Source: Profundibacterium mesophilum KAUST100406-0324
GTDB taxonomy: Bacteria > Pseudomonadota > Alphaproteobacteria > Rhodobacterales > Rhodobacteraceae
DNA length: 64,000 nucleotides
Direction of reading: 5' to 3'
Assembly: GCF_009835145.1 (NCBI RefSeq)
Contig: NZ_APKE01000001.1
Coordinates: 1-64,000, forward strand
Positions within the stretch are counted from its first letter, which is position 1. Each line of letters starts with the position of its first letter. Under the pieces are notes generated by a model, which saw nothing but the letters and a program-made list of their open reading frames with translations, searched no databases and had not been told where the DNA came from. This document shows positions 56,750-64,000 of this stretch, in pieces. The position numbers and the translations under genes were made by a program.

Positions 56750-57193
56750 TCAGCGGGCATGCCGCGCCGTCCATTCGGTCGCAAGCCCCGCCGCGATTCC
56801 GCCGAGGGCAAGCGTTCCGATCGCGGGGCCCGGCGCAAGATACCCGGCATATTCGACACCGAGGCCGATCCCCGCCTCGATCGCATCCATGGGACCGCGA
56901 TAGTAAAGATCGATTGAACGCTGCAGCATCTCCAATCCCGCCCAGAACGCGAGCGCGGCACATGTGCTCAGCCCCGATGCCGTGAGCCCGAGCGCGGCCG
57001 CCGTGCCGTAGCCCTGCCCGCGCCGCGGCCCCAGGAAACGCCAACCCACGAAAGCGGCGATGAGGGCGTTGAGCGGCGCGAGAAGGCCCGCCGGCGTGCC
57101 CCTCGGCAGATTGCCGATGACGGCGCCCGATACGTTCCACGCAATGGCGGCAAGGCAGGCCGCGGCCACGAGCTTGGCGGCGGTCGGATACAT
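56750..57193 (-). CDS. trgA: TrgA family membrane protein
   Basis: A 147-residue inner-membrane protein with four helices (about 5-22, 36-53, 67-88, 113-135). TrgA was named in Rhodobacter sphaeroides as a tellurite-resistance determinant; its biochemical role is unknown. Family restricted largely to rhodobacters, which supports the taxonomic reading. The start overlaps the cfa stop by one base (TGATG), so it is translationally coupled to cfa. Confidence 0.85.
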   Translation of the reverse strand: MYPTAAKLVAAACLAAIAWNVSGAVIGNLPRGTPAGLLAPLNALIAAFVGWRFLGPRRGQGYGTAAALGLTASGLSTCAALAFWAGLEMLQRSIDLYYRGPMDAIEAGIGLGVEYAGYLAPGPAIGTLALGGIAAGLATEWTARHAR

Positions 57194-58404
57194 CAGGCCG
57201 GCCGGCTCACGGTGATCTGCGTCACGTCGCAATTGCCGCTGCGGAAACTCGCCGCGCAGGAGGTCAGGTAGAAGTTCCACATGCGCCGGAACCGCTCATC
57301 GAAGCCCAGATGCGAGACCTCCTCCCAACGCGCGTTGAACGTCTCGTGCCAGCGGCGCAGCGTATCGGAATAGCTTTGCCCGAACTCGACGGAGCGTGCC
57401 ACCGTCAGCCCGGCGCGTTCGATCTCGTGACGCAGCGCCTTCGGTGAGGGCAACATGCCGCCGGGGAAGATATATTTCTGGATGAAATCGACGCCCCGCC
57501 GATACACGTCCCAGCGGCGATCCTCCACGGTGATGATCTGAAGCGTTGCATGCGCACCGGGCTTCAACCTGTTGCGAAGGGACTGGAAATAGACGGGCCA
57601 GTATTTCTGTCCCACGGCCTCGAACATCTCGATCGAGGCGACGCCGTCATAACTTCCGGTCTCGTCACGATAGTCCTGCAGCTTGATCTCCACCCGGTCC
57701 GACAGGCCGGCCTTGGCGATGCGCGCCGTGGCGTAGTCGTATTGCGCCTCGCTGATCGTCAGGGCCGTGACACGCAACCCGCGCTGCGCGGCCGCGTATT
57801 CGGCAAAGCCGCCCCAGCCGCACCCGATCTCGAGCACGTGATCGCCCGGACGGCTGCCCATCTGGTCGATCATGCTCTTATACTTGAGGTGTTGCGCCGC
57901 CTCGAGGCTTTCCTGCCCCGTCTCGAACCGTGCCGAGGAATAGGTCATCGTGTCATCGAGCCAAAGCTCGTAGAAGTCGTTGCCCAGATCGTAATGGCGC
58001 TTGATGTTGCGGCGGGCCTGACGGCGGGAATTGGATTGCAGCCAGAAGCGCAGTTTCTCGTAGCCGCGCAGCAACCCGCGTCCGGGAAAGCCGTCGTAGA
58101 TCTCCTCGTTGTCCATGTGGACGAGATCCATGAATGCCTGCAGGTCCGGTGTCGACCACGCGCCGTCGAGATAGGCGTCGCAGAAGCCAAGATCGCCCTC
58201 ACGGATCAGCCGTGCGAAGAGATCGGGATCGTGGATGTCGATCTGTGCGACCGGCCCGGGATTGCGCCCCTCGGCGCGGAACCGCCGCCCGTCGGGCAAA
58301 ACGAAATCGACACGCCCGTTCCGCATGTTGCAGGCCATGTCGAACAGCTGGCCGAAGTAACGCGGCAGGCCGCTCTGGCCGGCCGTGGTGGTCAAGGGTG
58401 TCAT
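57193..58404 (-). CDS. cfa: Cyclopropane-fatty-acyl-phospholipid synthase
   Basis: SAM-dependent cyclopropanation of membrane lipid acyl chains, 403 residues. Key stretches: HYDLGNDFYELWLDDTMTYS, the SAM loop VLEIGCGWGGFAEYAA, and the GGMLPSP block, all typical of Cfa. An N-terminal non-catalytic domain (about 1-110) is present. ATG at 58404 has GAGGAG upstream. In Rhodobacter sphaeroides cfaA belongs to the RpoE-ChrR singlet-oxygen regulon with photolyase; a matching -35 element lies just upstream here. Confidence 0.92.
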   Translation of the reverse strand: MTPLTTTAGQSGLPRYFGQLFDMACNMRNGRVDFVLPDGRRFRAEGRNPGPVAQIDIHDPDLFARLIREGDLGFCDAYLDGAWSTPDLQAFMDLVHMDNEEIYDGFPGRGLLRGYEKLRFWLQSNSRRQARRNIKRHYDLGNDFYELWLDDTMTYSSARFETGQESLEAAQHLKYKSMIDQMGSRPGDHVLEIGCGWGGFAEYAAAQRGLRVTALTISEAQYDYATARIAKAGLSDRVEIKLQDYRDETGSYDGVASIEMFEAVGQKYWPVYFQSLRNRLKPGAHATLQIITVEDRRWDVYRRGVDFIQKYIFPGGMLPSPKALRHEIERAGLTVARSVEFGQSYSDTLRRWHETFNARWEEVSHLGFDERFRRMWNFYLTSCAASFRSGNCDVTQITVSRPA

Positions 58405-58465
58405 GCCATCTCCTCGGGCTTCACGAGAGGCTATGCCGCGCCGTTGCGGGCCGCAAGCCATTGTG

Positions 58466-58493
58466 AAGTCGCATGATGTTGGTTTCTGGATCA
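58466..58493 (-). promoter_or_regulatory. RpoE (ECF11)-like promoter of cfa-trgA
   Basis: Minus-strand TGATCC (58493-58488) matches the -35 of RpoE-ChrR-type promoters; CGACTT lies 16 bases downstream (58471-58466) as a weaker -10 candidate. The TGA of TGATCC is also the photolyase stop codon. The start of cfa is 62 bases past the -10. Confidence 0.5.
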
Positions 58494-59918
58494 GTCGGCC
58501 CGCTTGCGGCCGCGATATGCCTCGAGCGCGCGGTCGCGGCCCTCGGCGAGGGAGATTACGGGATCGGGATAGGGCGCGGCGGGATCCATGCCCCATGCGC
58601 GCGGGATGGCATCGAAATAGGCAAGCGCGTCGCGGCCGGGCGCGGCGCTGGTCTCGGCGATCCAGCGCGCCGTGTATGCGCCCTGCGGGTCGAAGCGCTT
58701 GAGCTGCGTCTGCGGGTTGAAGATGCGGAAGAAGGGCGAGGCATCGGGACCCGATCCGGCGACCCATTGCCAGCCCAGCGCGTTGTTTGCCGGATCCCAG
58801 TCGACAAGGCAATCGGCGAACCAGCGCTCGCCCAGCCGCCAGTCGGTCATCAGGTGCTTGGTCAGGTAGCTCGCCGTGATCATCCGCGCCCGGTTGTGCA
58901 TCCGCCCCGTGACATACAGCTCACGCATCGCGGCATCGACGAAGGGCACCCCGGTGCGGCCGCGGCACCATGCGGTGAACGCCTCGGACCGTGCATCGCG
59001 CGACCAGGGGAATGCATCCCATTCCCCGCGCCAGTTCTCATCACGCAACGCCGGGAAGTGATGCAGGATATGATAGGAGAACTCGCGCCATGCCAGCTCC
59101 TTGAGAAAGGTCGCGGCACCCGAACGGCCCTCGTCGAGGGCGCGTTGCCCGGCCATCCAGCAGCTCCGGATCGAGATCTCGCCATAGGTGAGGTTCTCGG
59201 AGAGGCCGGACGTGCCATCCACCGCCGGCCAGTCGCGCGCCGTCTCGTAGCGGTCCATGCGATTCTCGACGAAATCGTGCAACCTGTCCGCGGCGGCCTC
59301 GGCACCGACCGTCAGCCAGGGCGCCACCACGTCCCTGCCGCGCCGCATGCCCGCGCCCAGCCGCGCGACATCCACCTCCCCCGTTTCGGGCCAGGCTTGC
59401 GGAGCCTTCAGCTGGCCCGGCGCGCCGACGGGCATGCCCGGATCGCGCTCCTGCACCTTCTTCCAGTAAGGGGTGAAGACCTTGTAGGAGCCGCCCTGCC
59501 CGGTGCGCACGCTGCCGGGCTCGAAAAGCAGATGCCCCTCGAAGCCGCGCAACGCGCAGCCCTCCGCCGCGAGCGCTTCGCCGACCTCGCGGTCGCGGTC
59601 CCGCGCCGCCCGCTCGTAGGCACGGCTGTGATGAACCGTGTCGGCGCCGCATTCGCGCACCAGGTCGCGAAGGACATCGCGTGCCCGTCCCCGGCGAACC
59701 ACCAGCTTGCTGCCGATGCCCTCCAGCGTCCGTGCGAAGCATTGCGCGGCAAGGGCAAGGCGCCATCGCGGCGCGGCGCCGAGCGTCTCGACGACCTCGT
59801 CCTCGATGAAGACCGGGATCACGGGCCGGCCATCTTGCGCGGCGGCGGCAAGGGCGGGGTTGTCATGCAGCCGGAAGTCTCGGCGCAGCCACAAGATGAC
59901 GGGTGCGGTGCTACTCAT
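58491..59918 (-). CDS. phr: Deoxyribodipyrimidine photolyase (class I CPD)
   Basis: Light-driven repair of cyclobutane pyrimidine dimers using FAD and an antenna cofactor. The 475-residue protein starts with WLRRDFRLHDN, and has the FAD-binding C-terminal half with ELAWREFSYHILHHFP, GRTGVPFVDAAMREL, MHNRARMITASYLTKHLM and DWDPANNALGWQWVAGSGPDASPFFR (named in pieces). Tryptophans of the electron-transfer path are present. ATG at 59918 has GGAGGT. It follows the aminotransferase by 37 bases. Confidence 0.95.
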   Translation of the reverse strand: MSSTAPVILWLRRDFRLHDNPALAAAAQDGRPVIPVFIEDEVVETLGAAPRWRLALAAQCFARTLEGIGSKLVVRRGRARDVLRDLVRECGADTVHHSRAYERAARDRDREVGEALAAEGCALRGFEGHLLFEPGSVRTGQGGSYKVFTPYWKKVQERDPGMPVGAPGQLKAPQAWPETGEVDVARLGAGMRRGRDVVAPWLTVGAEAAADRLHDFVENRMDRYETARDWPAVDGTSGLSENLTYGEISIRSCWMAGQRALDEGRSGAATFLKELAWREFSYHILHHFPALRDENWRGEWDAFPWSRDARSEAFTAWCRGRTGVPFVDAAMRELYVTGRMHNRARMITASYLTKHLMTDWRLGERWFADCLVDWDPANNALGWQWVAGSGPDASPFFRIFNPQTQLKRFDPQGAYTARWIAETSAAPGRDALAYFDAIPRAWGMDPAAPYPDPVISLAEGRDRALEAYRGRKRAD

Positions 59919-59955
59919 CGGACCTCCGCTCGCAGGACGCGCGGCGGATGCCGCT

Positions 59956-61188
59956 TCACACGACGCGATCTAGCGCGCTGAGCAGCCGGTCAAGATCGGC
60001 CTTGCGGGTATAGTGAACGAAGCTCAGTCTCAGGACGCCGTGATCGGGATCGACACCGAGCCCCTCGAGGGTGCGCTGCGCGTAGAAGCTGCCCCCGGCG
60101 GCCATGATACCGTGGGGGGCAAGCTGACGCGCGACCTCCGCCGCGGGGCGTCCGAGCGCGAGGCTGACGGTGGGCGCGCGCCGCGCGGCATCTCGCGGCC
60201 CCAGGAGGCGCAGTCCGGGACGCGCCGTCACGTGATCGAGCAGCGGCCCGAGAAGCGCCGTTTCGTGCGCCCGGATCAGGTCGTGGACCTGCGCGGCACG
60301 GCGGGCGGCATTCTCGGCCCCGCCGGGGAAGTGCTTGTGATAAAGCAGATCGACATAATCGGCGAGCCCCGCGCAGGCCGCCACCTGCGCATGATCCGGT
60401 CCGGCGGGCACGAAACGCTTCCATTGGGGCGCGGCGTTGAAGTGATGCGCCTGGTTGGGCAGCACCTCGGCGAGCGCCTCGCGCACCACCATGATCCCCT
60501 GGTGGGGCCCGAATGTCTTGTAGGCCGAGAAAAGATAGATGTCCGCACCCAGCGCCCCGATATCGGGCAGCCCGTGCGGCGCATAGCTCACCCCGTCCAC
60601 GCAGCTTGCCGCCCCCGCGGCCCGCGCCATCGCGGTGATCCGGGGCACGTCGTTGATCTCACCCACGATGTTCGAGCAATGCGGGAAGCACAAAAGGCGC
60701 ACCCGGCCATCGGCGAGCAGCGCCTCGAGGTCGGCGGGATCGAGATGCCCGGTATCGGGATCCATGCGCCATTCGCGGATCTCGATCCCACTGGCGGCAA
60801 GGCGGCGCCACGGGCCGCTATTGGCCTCGTGATCCTGGTTGGTGACGATCACCGCGTCACCCGGGCGCAGCATCTGCGCGAAGGCGTTGGCGAGGACGTA
60901 GATGTTCTGCGAGGTCGAGGGACCGATGCTCAGGCTGCCTTGCGGAACGTTCAGCATTCCGGCGAGGCGGCGTCGCGCCTCGTCCATCTGCTCACCCCCG
61001 AGCTTCGAGGCGGCATAGGCGCCGTGGGGCTGCACCTTGCGCTCGACGTAAAAGGCGGTGAGCCGGTCGATCACCTGCGCGCAGGCGAAGGAGCCGCCGG
61101 CATTCTCGAAGAAGGATTGCTCCGCCAGGGAGGGGTCCGCGAAGGCGGGAAACTGCGATCTGACGAAATCTGTATCGAGCGGTGTCAT
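59956..61188 (-). CDS. Class V aminotransferase (CsdA/NifS-like fold)
   Basis: PLP-dependent fold-type I enzyme of 410 residues. Visible: FFENAGGSFACAQVID, SIGPSTSQNIYVLA, DHEANSGPW (cofactor contact), HCSNIVGEIND, the SCVDGVSYAPHG aspartate, and the PLP lysine in FSAYKTFGPHQG. The usual cysteine loop of desulfurases (near the 330s) has no clear cysteine in the standard place, so it may act on selenocysteine-like or non-sulfur amino acids; the substrate is not known. ATG at 61188 lies after the BCCT terminator. Confidence 0.85.
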   Translation of the reverse strand: MTPLDTDFVRSQFPAFADPSLAEQSFFENAGGSFACAQVIDRLTAFYVERKVQPHGAYAASKLGGEQMDEARRRLAGMLNVPQGSLSIGPSTSQNIYVLANAFAQMLRPGDAVIVTNQDHEANSGPWRRLAASGIEIREWRMDPDTGHLDPADLEALLADGRVRLLCFPHCSNIVGEINDVPRITAMARAAGAASCVDGVSYAPHGLPDIGALGADIYLFSAYKTFGPHQGIMVVREALAEVLPNQAHHFNAAPQWKRFVPAGPDHAQVAACAGLADYVDLLYHKHFPGGAENAARRAAQVHDLIRAHETALLGPLLDHVTARPGLRLLGPRDAARRAPTVSLALGRPAAEVARQLAPHGIMAAGGSFYAQRTLEGLGVDPDHGVLRLSFVHYTRKADLDRLLSALDRVV

Positions 61189-61264
61189 GTCCGGGACGGT
61201 CGCGGGGATCGCCGCGAAGGTCAAGGGCCCGGCGCGGCCCATGGCGGGCTTGCGCCGGGCGGGA

Positions 61265-61295
61265 CCGGGCCGGTGCACGCTGGCATCCGGCCCGG
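61265..61295 (-). terminator. Terminator-like hairpin after BCCT gene
   Basis: A perfect 9-bp inverted repeat (CCGGGCCGG / CCGGCCCGG) with a 13-base loop begins 8 bases after the BCCT stop codon on the minus strand. No T-run follows. Confidence 0.5.
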
Positions 61296-61303
61296 CCGCT
61301 TGT

Positions 61304-62953
61304 TCATCGCGCCTTGCGCTCGCTCGACAGGCCCTTGACGATGGCCCAGCACATCAGAAGCAGGACGACCGTGAAGGGAAGACCGGTAGAGATCACCATG
61401 GCCTGCAGCGCGCCGAGACCGCCGCCGATCAGCAGGACGATCGCCACCGCGCCCTCGAAGATGCACCAGAAGACGCGCTGGGTCGCGGGCGCGTCGATCT
61501 TGCCGCCGGCGGTGATCGTGTCGATCACCAGGCTGCCGCTATCCGAGGAGGTCACGAAGAAGACGATGACCAGGATGATCGCCACCAGCGAGGTGAGCCA
61601 GCCGAGCGGCAGGTCCGCGAGCATGCCGAAGAGGCTGAGCTCGGGGGAGTAGCTGTCGATCACGTTCGCCTTCACGAGGCTGTTCTCGGGATTGGCGAAG
61701 ACCTGCTCGATCGCGGTGCCGCCGAACACGGCCATCCACAGCACGCAGACGATGCTGGGCACCAGCAGGACGCTGATGATGAACTCGCGCACCGTGCGGC
61801 CGCGCGAGACGCGCGCGATGAACATGCCGACGAAGGGCGACCAGGAGATCCACCACGCCCAGTAGAAGGCCGACCAGCCCTGCCGGTAGCCGTCATCGCT
61901 GCGCCCGAACGGGTTCGAGAGCGGCACGACCTCGCGGACATAGGCCCACATCCCTTGGGCGAAACCGGTCAGGATCGCCATGGTCGGCCCGACGACGAGC
62001 ACGAAGAGAAGCAGGAGCGTCGCGAGCCCCATATTCACCTCGGAGAGCACCTTGACGCCGCCCTCGAGCCCGCGCAGCACCGAGACGAGCGCCACGGCGG
62101 TGATCAGCGAGATCAGGATGACCTGCGTGGTGACACCGTTCGGGATGAAGTCGAACATGAAGGACAGGCCGGCATTGGCCTGCTGCGCGCCGAAGCCCAG
62201 CGAGGTCGCGAGACCGAAGAGCGTGGCAAAGACGGCGAGGATGTCGATCACGTGACCGGTCCAGCCCCAGATGCGCTCGCCGAAGATCGGGTAGAACGCG
62301 GAGCGGATGGTGAGCGGCAGACCCTTGTTGTAGGAGAAGAGTGCGAGCGCGAGCGCCACGATCGCGTAGATCGCCCAAGGGTGCAGACCCCAGTGATAGA
62401 TGGTCGCGGCAAGGCCCATCTCGCTTGCACGCGCGACGTTTTCGGCGATGACGCTGCCATCCTCGGCGAAGGGCGAGGGCGTGCCCAGCGGCTCGGAAAT
62501 GGCCATGTGGTAGACCGGCTCGAGCACGCCGAAGAACATCAGGCCGATGCCCATGCCGGCAGCGAAGAGCATCGCGAACCAGCCCAGATAGGTGTAGTCG
62601 GGGGTCGCATCGGCGCCGCCGAGCCTGACCTTGCCCCAGGGGGTGAAGATCAGCACGAGGCAGAACAGCACGAAGATGTTCGCCGCGCCCATGAAGAACC
62701 AGTCGAAGGTCGAGGTGAGCCAGGGCCGCATGGCCCCGAACATCGCCGAAGCCTGCTCCTGGAACACGAGGGCATAGAAGACGAAAAGGACGATACTGAC
62801 CCCGGAGATCAGGAAGACGGGGTTATGGATATCGAGCCCGAACGGTCCGATCTGCGTCTCGATATTGTCCTGGCCGACCTCGTAATCCGTATCGATCAAG
62901 CTCACCCGGCCCTCGGGCTCGGGTATTCCGGGTGGTGATGTCTGGTCTGTCAT
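61304..62953 (-). CDS. BCCT family osmolyte/betaine transporter
   Basis: Twelve-helix secondary transporter of 549 residues that imports quaternary-ammonium or sulfonium osmolytes (betaine, choline, carnitine, DMSP). BCCT motifs are clear: AAGMGIGLMFFGVLEP (about 129-144) and the tryptophan box WWISWSPFVGMFIARVSRG. The N-terminal ~45 residues are soluble and acidic. AAGGAG precedes ATG at 62953. It lies next to an AcuI-like reductase, hinting at DMSP, but substrate cannot be read from sequence. Confidence 0.93.
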   Translation of the reverse strand: MTDQTSPPGIPEPEGRVSLIDTDYEVGQDNIETQIGPFGLDIHNPVFLISGVSIVLFVFYALVFQEQASAMFGAMRPWLTSTFDWFFMGAANIFVLFCLVLIFTPWGKVRLGGADATPDYTYLGWFAMLFAAGMGIGLMFFGVLEPVYHMAISEPLGTPSPFAEDGSVIAENVARASEMGLAATIYHWGLHPWAIYAIVALALALFSYNKGLPLTIRSAFYPIFGERIWGWTGHVIDILAVFATLFGLATSLGFGAQQANAGLSFMFDFIPNGVTTQVILISLITAVALVSVLRGLEGGVKVLSEVNMGLATLLLLFVLVVGPTMAILTGFAQGMWAYVREVVPLSNPFGRSDDGYRQGWSAFYWAWWISWSPFVGMFIARVSRGRTVREFIISVLLVPSIVCVLWMAVFGGTAIEQVFANPENSLVKANVIDSYSPELSLFGMLADLPLGWLTSLVAIILVIVFFVTSSDSGSLVIDTITAGGKIDAPATQRVFWCIFEGAVAIVLLIGGGLGALQAMVISTGLPFTVVLLLMCWAIVKGLSSERKAR

Positions 62954-63096
62954 GCGCCAACTCCTTTTGTATCTTCTCGTTCTTGTTGCGCGTTGCGCGG
63001 CTGGCCCGCCACGGAAAGGATCCGTGGCGCGTCCCGGTCAACACGTCATGCAGAGGGCGCTAGCTAACAGGTATGGGCGTCGTAGTGCAAACCGCT

Positions 63097-63141
63097 TGGC
63101 GCCCCGCGATGTCCCGAAGGTGGGACGGCCGCGGGGCGCCA
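63097..63141 (-). terminator. Strong hairpin downstream of acuI-like gene
   Basis: A perfect 12-bp stem (TGGCGCCCCGCG / CGCGGGGCGCCA) with an inner 5-bp stem (GTCCC/GGGAC) starts 18 bases after the stop codon. No clear T-run. Among the most stable hairpins in the window; a good terminator candidate before the BCCT gene. Confidence 0.6.
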
Positions 63142-63159
63142 GGGATCGGCGGGCCGGGC

Positions 63160-64000
63160 TCAGGCGTTCACGTCGACGAGGACGCGCCCCTTCACCTTGC
63201 CCGCGAGGATGTCGGCGCCGAGACGCGGCAGATCGTCCAGCGTCGCCGGCTGCACCATCTCCTCGAGCCGCTCCATCGGCAGGTCCGTGGTGATCCGCTT
63301 CCAGGCCCGCAGGCGGTTGTCATAGGGCTGCATGACGCTGTCGATCCCCAGAAGGTTCACCCCCCGGAGCAGGAACGGCACGACGCTCGCCGGCAGCCCG
63401 GCGCCGCCCGCGAGGCCGACGGCCGCAACGGAGGCGCCGTATTTCATCTGTCCCAGCACGCGTGCGAGCATCGCACCGCCGACGGCATCGACGCATCCCG
63501 CCCAATTCTCCGATTCCAGCGGACGCTTGACCGTCTCGGCAAGATCGTCGCGCGGCACGATCTGGCTCGCGCCGAGCGCGGTGAGATAGTCCGCGTTGTC
63601 CGGCCGGCCGGTCACCGCCGCGACCTCGTGGCCGCATTTGGCCAGGATCGCCGTGGCCACCGAACCGACCCCGCCCGAGGCGCCCGTCACGAGGACCGGC
63701 CCCTGTCCCGGCTTCAGGCCGTGATCCTCGAGCGCCATCACGGCCAGCATCGCGGTGAAGCCCGCGGTGCCCACCGCCATCGCCTGGCGCGTGCTCAGCC
63801 CATCGGGCAGCGGCACCAGCCAGTCGGCCTTGACGCGCGCCTTCTGCGCATAGCCGCCCCAATGCGCCTCGCCCACGCGCCAGCCGGTCAGCACGACCTT
63901 GTCGCCCGGTGCGTAGCGGTCATCGGAGCTTTCTTCGACCGTTCCGGCGAAATCGATGCCCGGCACATGCGGGTAGTTGCGCACGAGGCCGCCGCCGGGG
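63160..64000 (-). CDS. acuI: MDR oxidoreductase, probable acryloyl-CoA reductase AcuI (partial)
   Basis: Zinc-independent medium-chain dehydrogenase/reductase of the YhdH/AcuI group. About 280 residues are visible, cut at the N-terminus by the window edge; the frame remains open to base 64000. Seen: VPGIDFAGTVEES, YAPGDKVVLTGW, the NADPH loop VTGASGGVGSVA and a C-terminal KVKGRVLVD end. AcuI reduces acryloyl-CoA to propionyl-CoA in DMSP and hydroxypropionate pathways in rhodobacters; other YhdH proteins are general quinone-type reductases. Specific AcuI call is moderate. Confidence 0.75.
   Translation of the reverse strand, partial: PGGGLVRNYPHVPGIDFAGTVEESSDDRYAPGDKVVLTGWRVGEAHWGGYAQKARVKADWLVPLPDGLSTRQAMAVGTAGFTAMLAVMALEDHGLKPGQGPVLVTGASGGVGSVATAILAKCGHEVAAVTGRPDNADYLTALGASQIVPRDDLAETVKRPLESENWAGCVDAVGGAMLARVLGQMKYGASVAAVGLAGGAGLPASVVPFLLRGVNLLGIDSVMQPYDNRLRAWKRITTDLPMERLEEMVQPATLDDLPRLGADILAGKVKGRVLVDVNA

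Overview
The window is visibly GC-rich and almost fully coding. It holds about 48 protein genes, no rRNA, tRNA or CRISPR array, and no complete insertion sequence. Gene content (TrgA family, AglEFG/AglR, OlsB, CimA, AcuI-like MDR protein, mixed Cbi/Cob cobalamin enzymes, RpoE-type promoter beside photolyase and cfa) points to an alphaproteobacterium of the Rhodobacteraceae/Paracoccaceae. A BCCT osmolyte carrier, a glucosylglycerol-hydrolase-like enzyme and a large MscS-type channel suggest a salt-exposed habitat. The taxon is inferred; no marker gene fixes the genus.

Layout. (1) 0.1-7.4 kb: an alpha-glucoside-type ABC importer (aglE-aglF-aglG, minus strand) diverges from a LacI-type regulator (aglR), a GH1 glucosidase and glucokinase (plus strand); a perfect 14-bp palindrome lies in the shared promoter region. 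(2) 7.6-23.1 kb: one long minus-strand glycogen operon glgP-glgB-glgC-glgA-glgX-malQ-pgm, closed by a GH13-like gene resembling glucosylglycerol hydrolase. (3) 23.2-28.7 kb: cobalamin genes, cbiD-cobK (minus, coupled to alkA and an esterase) divergent from cobA-cobB (plus). (4) 28.7-41.6 kb: housekeeping and mixed genes: MFS carrier, NDUFAF6-like protein, citramalate synthase, acetamidase-family protein with a zinc-ribbon-like insert, CysS, outer-membrane barrel, Uup-type ABC-F protein, OlsB, MsrB, BamE, YceD. (5) 41.6-44.8 kb: a zinc-uptake locus, znuA divergent from zur-znuC-znuB with a Zur-box-like palindrome between them. (6) 44.8-49.7 kb: a leucine-catabolism operon ivd-mccB-mccA. (7) 49.8-58.4 kb: DUF2270, DUF938 methyltransferase, AlaX, MscS-type channel, cysteine synthase, GGCT-Nudix fusion, TrgA, cyclopropane-fatty-acid synthase. 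(8) 58.5-64 kb: photolyase, class V aminotransferase, BCCT carrier and an AcuI-like reductase cut by the window edge.

How it fits together. Regions 1 and 2 form a roughly 23-kb carbohydrate island. Imported glucosides are hydrolysed and the glucose phosphorylated by Glk; Pgm, GlgC, GlgA and GlgB store it as glycogen, while GlgP, GlgX and MalQ release it. The terminal GH13-like gene may add osmolyte (glucosylglycerol) turnover to this circuit. The zinc locus and the photolyase/cfa/trgA block carry recognisable promoter or operator sequences of their own. Many neighbours overlap by 1, 4 or 8 bases, indicating translational coupling. I found no obvious defence system or mobile island; the most unusual items are the osmolyte-glycogen linkage, a possible plus-strand small RNA at 36.4-36.7 kb, and several odd operon or domain partnerships listed as findings.
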